Source of the DNA: an uncultured beta proteobacterium
Lineage (GTDB): Bacteria; Pseudomonadota; Gammaproteobacteria; Burkholderiales; Burkholderiaceae_B
Length of the DNA stretch: 48,236 nucleotides
Direction: 5' to 3'
Assembly (NCBI GenBank): GCA_903821335.1
Contig: CAIJKV010000341.1
Location: 1-48,236 of the forward strand
Shown one piece after another: positions 46,648-48,236 of this stretch; within the stretch, counting starts at the first letter, position 1; the number at the start of each line of letters is the position of its first letter. A program made the translations under genes and the position numbers. The notes under the pieces are model-generated. The model was given only the letters and a program-made list of their open reading frames with translations. It ran no database searches and was not told where the DNA came from.

Positions 46648-48236
46648 ATGCACCAGCGCATACTGATTCTTGATTACGGTTCACAGGTTTCCCAACTCAT
46701 CGCACGTCGTGTGCGAGAAGCCGGGGTTTATTGCGAATTGCATCCGGGCGATGTCACCGAAGACTTTTTGCGTGACCAGCTCGCGCAGGGACTACAGGGC
46801 ATCATCCTGTCAGGCAGTCATGCGTCAGCGTATGACGAAGACTCCCTCAAGGTGCCCGGCCTGGTGTTTGAACTGGGTGTGCCTGTGTTGGGTATTTGCT
46901 ACGGCATGCAGTCCATGGCCCAACAGCTTGGCGGCGAGGTCAGCTATAGCGACCACCGTGAATTTGGCTATGCCGAGGTCCGTGCCCGTGGCCACACCAG
47001 TTTTCTGAAAGATATCCAGGACTTCATGACCGCCGAAGGCCATGGCATGCTCAAGGTCTGGATGAGCCACGGGGATCAGGTGACGCGCCTGCCCGAGGGC
47101 TTCAAGGTGATGGCCTCGACCGACGCGTGCCCGATCGCCGGCATGGCGGACGAAACCCGTAAGTTCTACGCCGTGCAGTTCCACCCTGAGGTCACCCATA
47201 CCGTGCAGGGCCAGGCGATGCTCACGCGTTTTGTCCAGGAAATCTGCGGCTGCAAGGGCGACTGGAACATGCCCGATTACGTTGACGAAGCCGTCGCGCG
47301 CATTCGCGAACAGGTGGGCGACGAAGAAGTCCTCCTTGGTCTGTCGGGCGGCGTCGATTCTTCGGTTGCGGCAGCCCTGATCCACAAGGCCATTGGTGAC
47401 AGGCTCACCTGCGTGTTTGTCGACCACGGCCTGTTGCGCCTGAACGAAGGCCAGCAGGTCATGGAAACGTTTGCCCAGAACATGGGCGTGCGCATCATCC
47501 ATGTCGACGCTAGCGTTCAGTTCATGGGCAAGCTTGCCGGCGTGGCCGATCCCGAAGCCAAACGCAAGATCATCGGCCGCGAGTTCGTCGAGGTCTTCCA
47601 GGCCGAGGCCGCCAAGCTCAAGAACGCACGCTGGCTCGCTCAGGGCACCATTTATCCCGACGTCATCGAATCTGCCGGCGCCAAGACCGGCAAGGCCGTC
47701 TCCATCAAGTCGCACCATAACGTGGGTGGCTTGCCCGACACGCTTAATCTCAAGCTGCTCGAACCCTTGCGCGAATTGTTCAAAGACGAAGTGCGCAAGC
47801 TGGGCGTGGCGTTGGGTCTGCCCCACGGCATGGTCTACCGCCATCCCTTCCCGGGTCCCGGCCTGGGTGTGCGCATCCTGGGCGAGGTCAAGGCCGAATT
47901 TGCCGATCTGCTGCGCCGTGCCGACGCGATTTTCATTGAAGAATTGCGCAGCACCATCGATCCGGCCAGTGGCCTGTCCTGGTACGACCTGACCTCCCAG
48001 GCCTTCGCGGTATTCCTGCCTGTCAAGTCTGTCGGCGTGATGGGTGACGGGCGCACGTATGACTATGTCGTCGCTTTGCGTGCGGTCCAGACCTCTGACT
48101 TCATGACAGCGGACTGGGCACCTTTGCCTCATCCATTGCTGGGTAAAGTGTCCTCGCGCATCATCAATGAGGTGCGTGGTATTAACCGCGTGGTGTATGA
48201 CGTATCCAGTAAGCCGCCTGCCACGATTGAGTGGGA
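46648..48236 (+). CDS. guaA: GMP synthase (glutamine-hydrolysing), truncated by the window end
   Basis: 529 codons plus two bases are present; the frame is open to the window edge and lacks only its stop, since the last residues (PPATIEWE) are the normal C-terminus. The enzyme aminates XMP to GMP. The N-terminal glutaminase begins [20 protein letters not shown]. Its nucleophile is C84 in [12 protein letters not shown], with the His-Glu in QFHPEVTHT. The ATP-pyrophosphatase P-loop is [17 protein letters not shown], and the dimerisation domain has [20 protein letters not shown] lies about 10 bases before ATG 46648. Confidence 0.96.
   Translation, partial: MHQRILILDYGSQVSQLIARRVREAGVYCELHPGDVTEDFLRDQLAQGLQGIILSGSHASAYDEDSLKVPGLVFELGVPVLGICYGMQSMAQQLGGEVSYSDHREFGYAEVRARGHTSFLKDIQDFMTAEGHGMLKVWMSHGDQVTRLPEGFKVMASTDACPIAGMADETRKFYAVQFHPEVTHTVQGQAMLTRFVQEICGCKGDWNMPDYVDEAVARIREQVGDEEVLLGLSGGVDSSVAAALIHKAIGDRLTCVFVDHGLLRLNEGQQVMETFAQNMGVRIIHVDASVQFMGKLAGVADPEAKRKIIGREFVEVFQAEAAKLKNARWLAQGTIYPDVIESAGAKTGKAVSIKSHHNVGGLPDTLNLKLLEPLRELFKDEVRKLGVALGLPHGMVYRHPFPGPGLGVRILGEVKAEFADLLRRADAIFIEELRSTIDPASGLSWYDLTSQAFAVFLPVKSVGVMGDGRTYDYVVALRAVQTSDFMTADWAPLPHPLLGKVSSRIINEVRGINRVVYDVSSKPPATIEW

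Noticed and set aside
46825-48132. A 435-codon open frame antisense to guaA
   Set aside because: It is fully opposite the conserved guaA coding sequence. Long antisense frames are common in GC-rich genes with strong third-base bias, and the predicted protein is low-complexity with no domain.

Overview
The window looks like a chromosomal segment of a betaproteobacterium of the order Burkholderiales, most likely family Alcaligenaceae (Bordetella/Achromobacter/Castellaniella-like). The reasons are the GC-rich coding sequence, three Bug/TctC-type periplasmic receptors, a dadA-dadX pair, a FixL/FixJ-like pair next to folD and divergent from aceE-aceF-lpdA with lipoyl domains on both AceF and LpdA, and guaB-guaA. 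The assignment rests on gene content and protein character, not on a database search.

Left part (1-20 kb), mostly housekeeping: a tRNA-Ala(CGC) with terminator on the minus strand; a Bug receptor plus 2-hydroxyacid dehydrogenase operon beside the remnant of an FCD-type regulator; xthA with a VOC-family gene; a large PAS-GGDEF-EAL protein; dadA-dadX; a cold-shock gene with a clear promoter, long leader and terminator; a nitroreductase; a copper-efflux unit (copZ-copA) behind a textbook CueR-like promoter; and a tightly packed minus-strand operon, histidine kinase - response regulator - folD - prlC - SCO-like protein.

Middle (20-30 kb): the pyruvate dehydrogenase operon aceE-aceF-lpdA, followed by purL with a strong terminator.

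Right part (30.3-45 kb) is an accessory catabolic segment between purL and guaB. It holds a crotonase with an altered active site, a truncated livH, a cyclase-family hydrolase, a thiamine-diphosphate enzyme, an SDR oxidoreductase, two Bug receptors, a LysR regulator, an alpha/beta hydrolase in one operon with an iron/thiamine-type ABC importer, and an HpcH/HpaI-type aldolase. Two insertion-sequence remnants (IS200/IS605 tnpA and an IS4-like left end) and the broken livH show that it has been rearranged repeatedly. The genes combine uptake of small organic anions with C-C bond-cleaving or hydrolytic enzymes, so a pathway for an organic acid is the natural reading, but the substrate cannot be read from sequence.

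Right end (45-48.2 kb): guaB and guaA (GMP synthesis), with hairpins between them. guaA runs off the window just before its stop codon.
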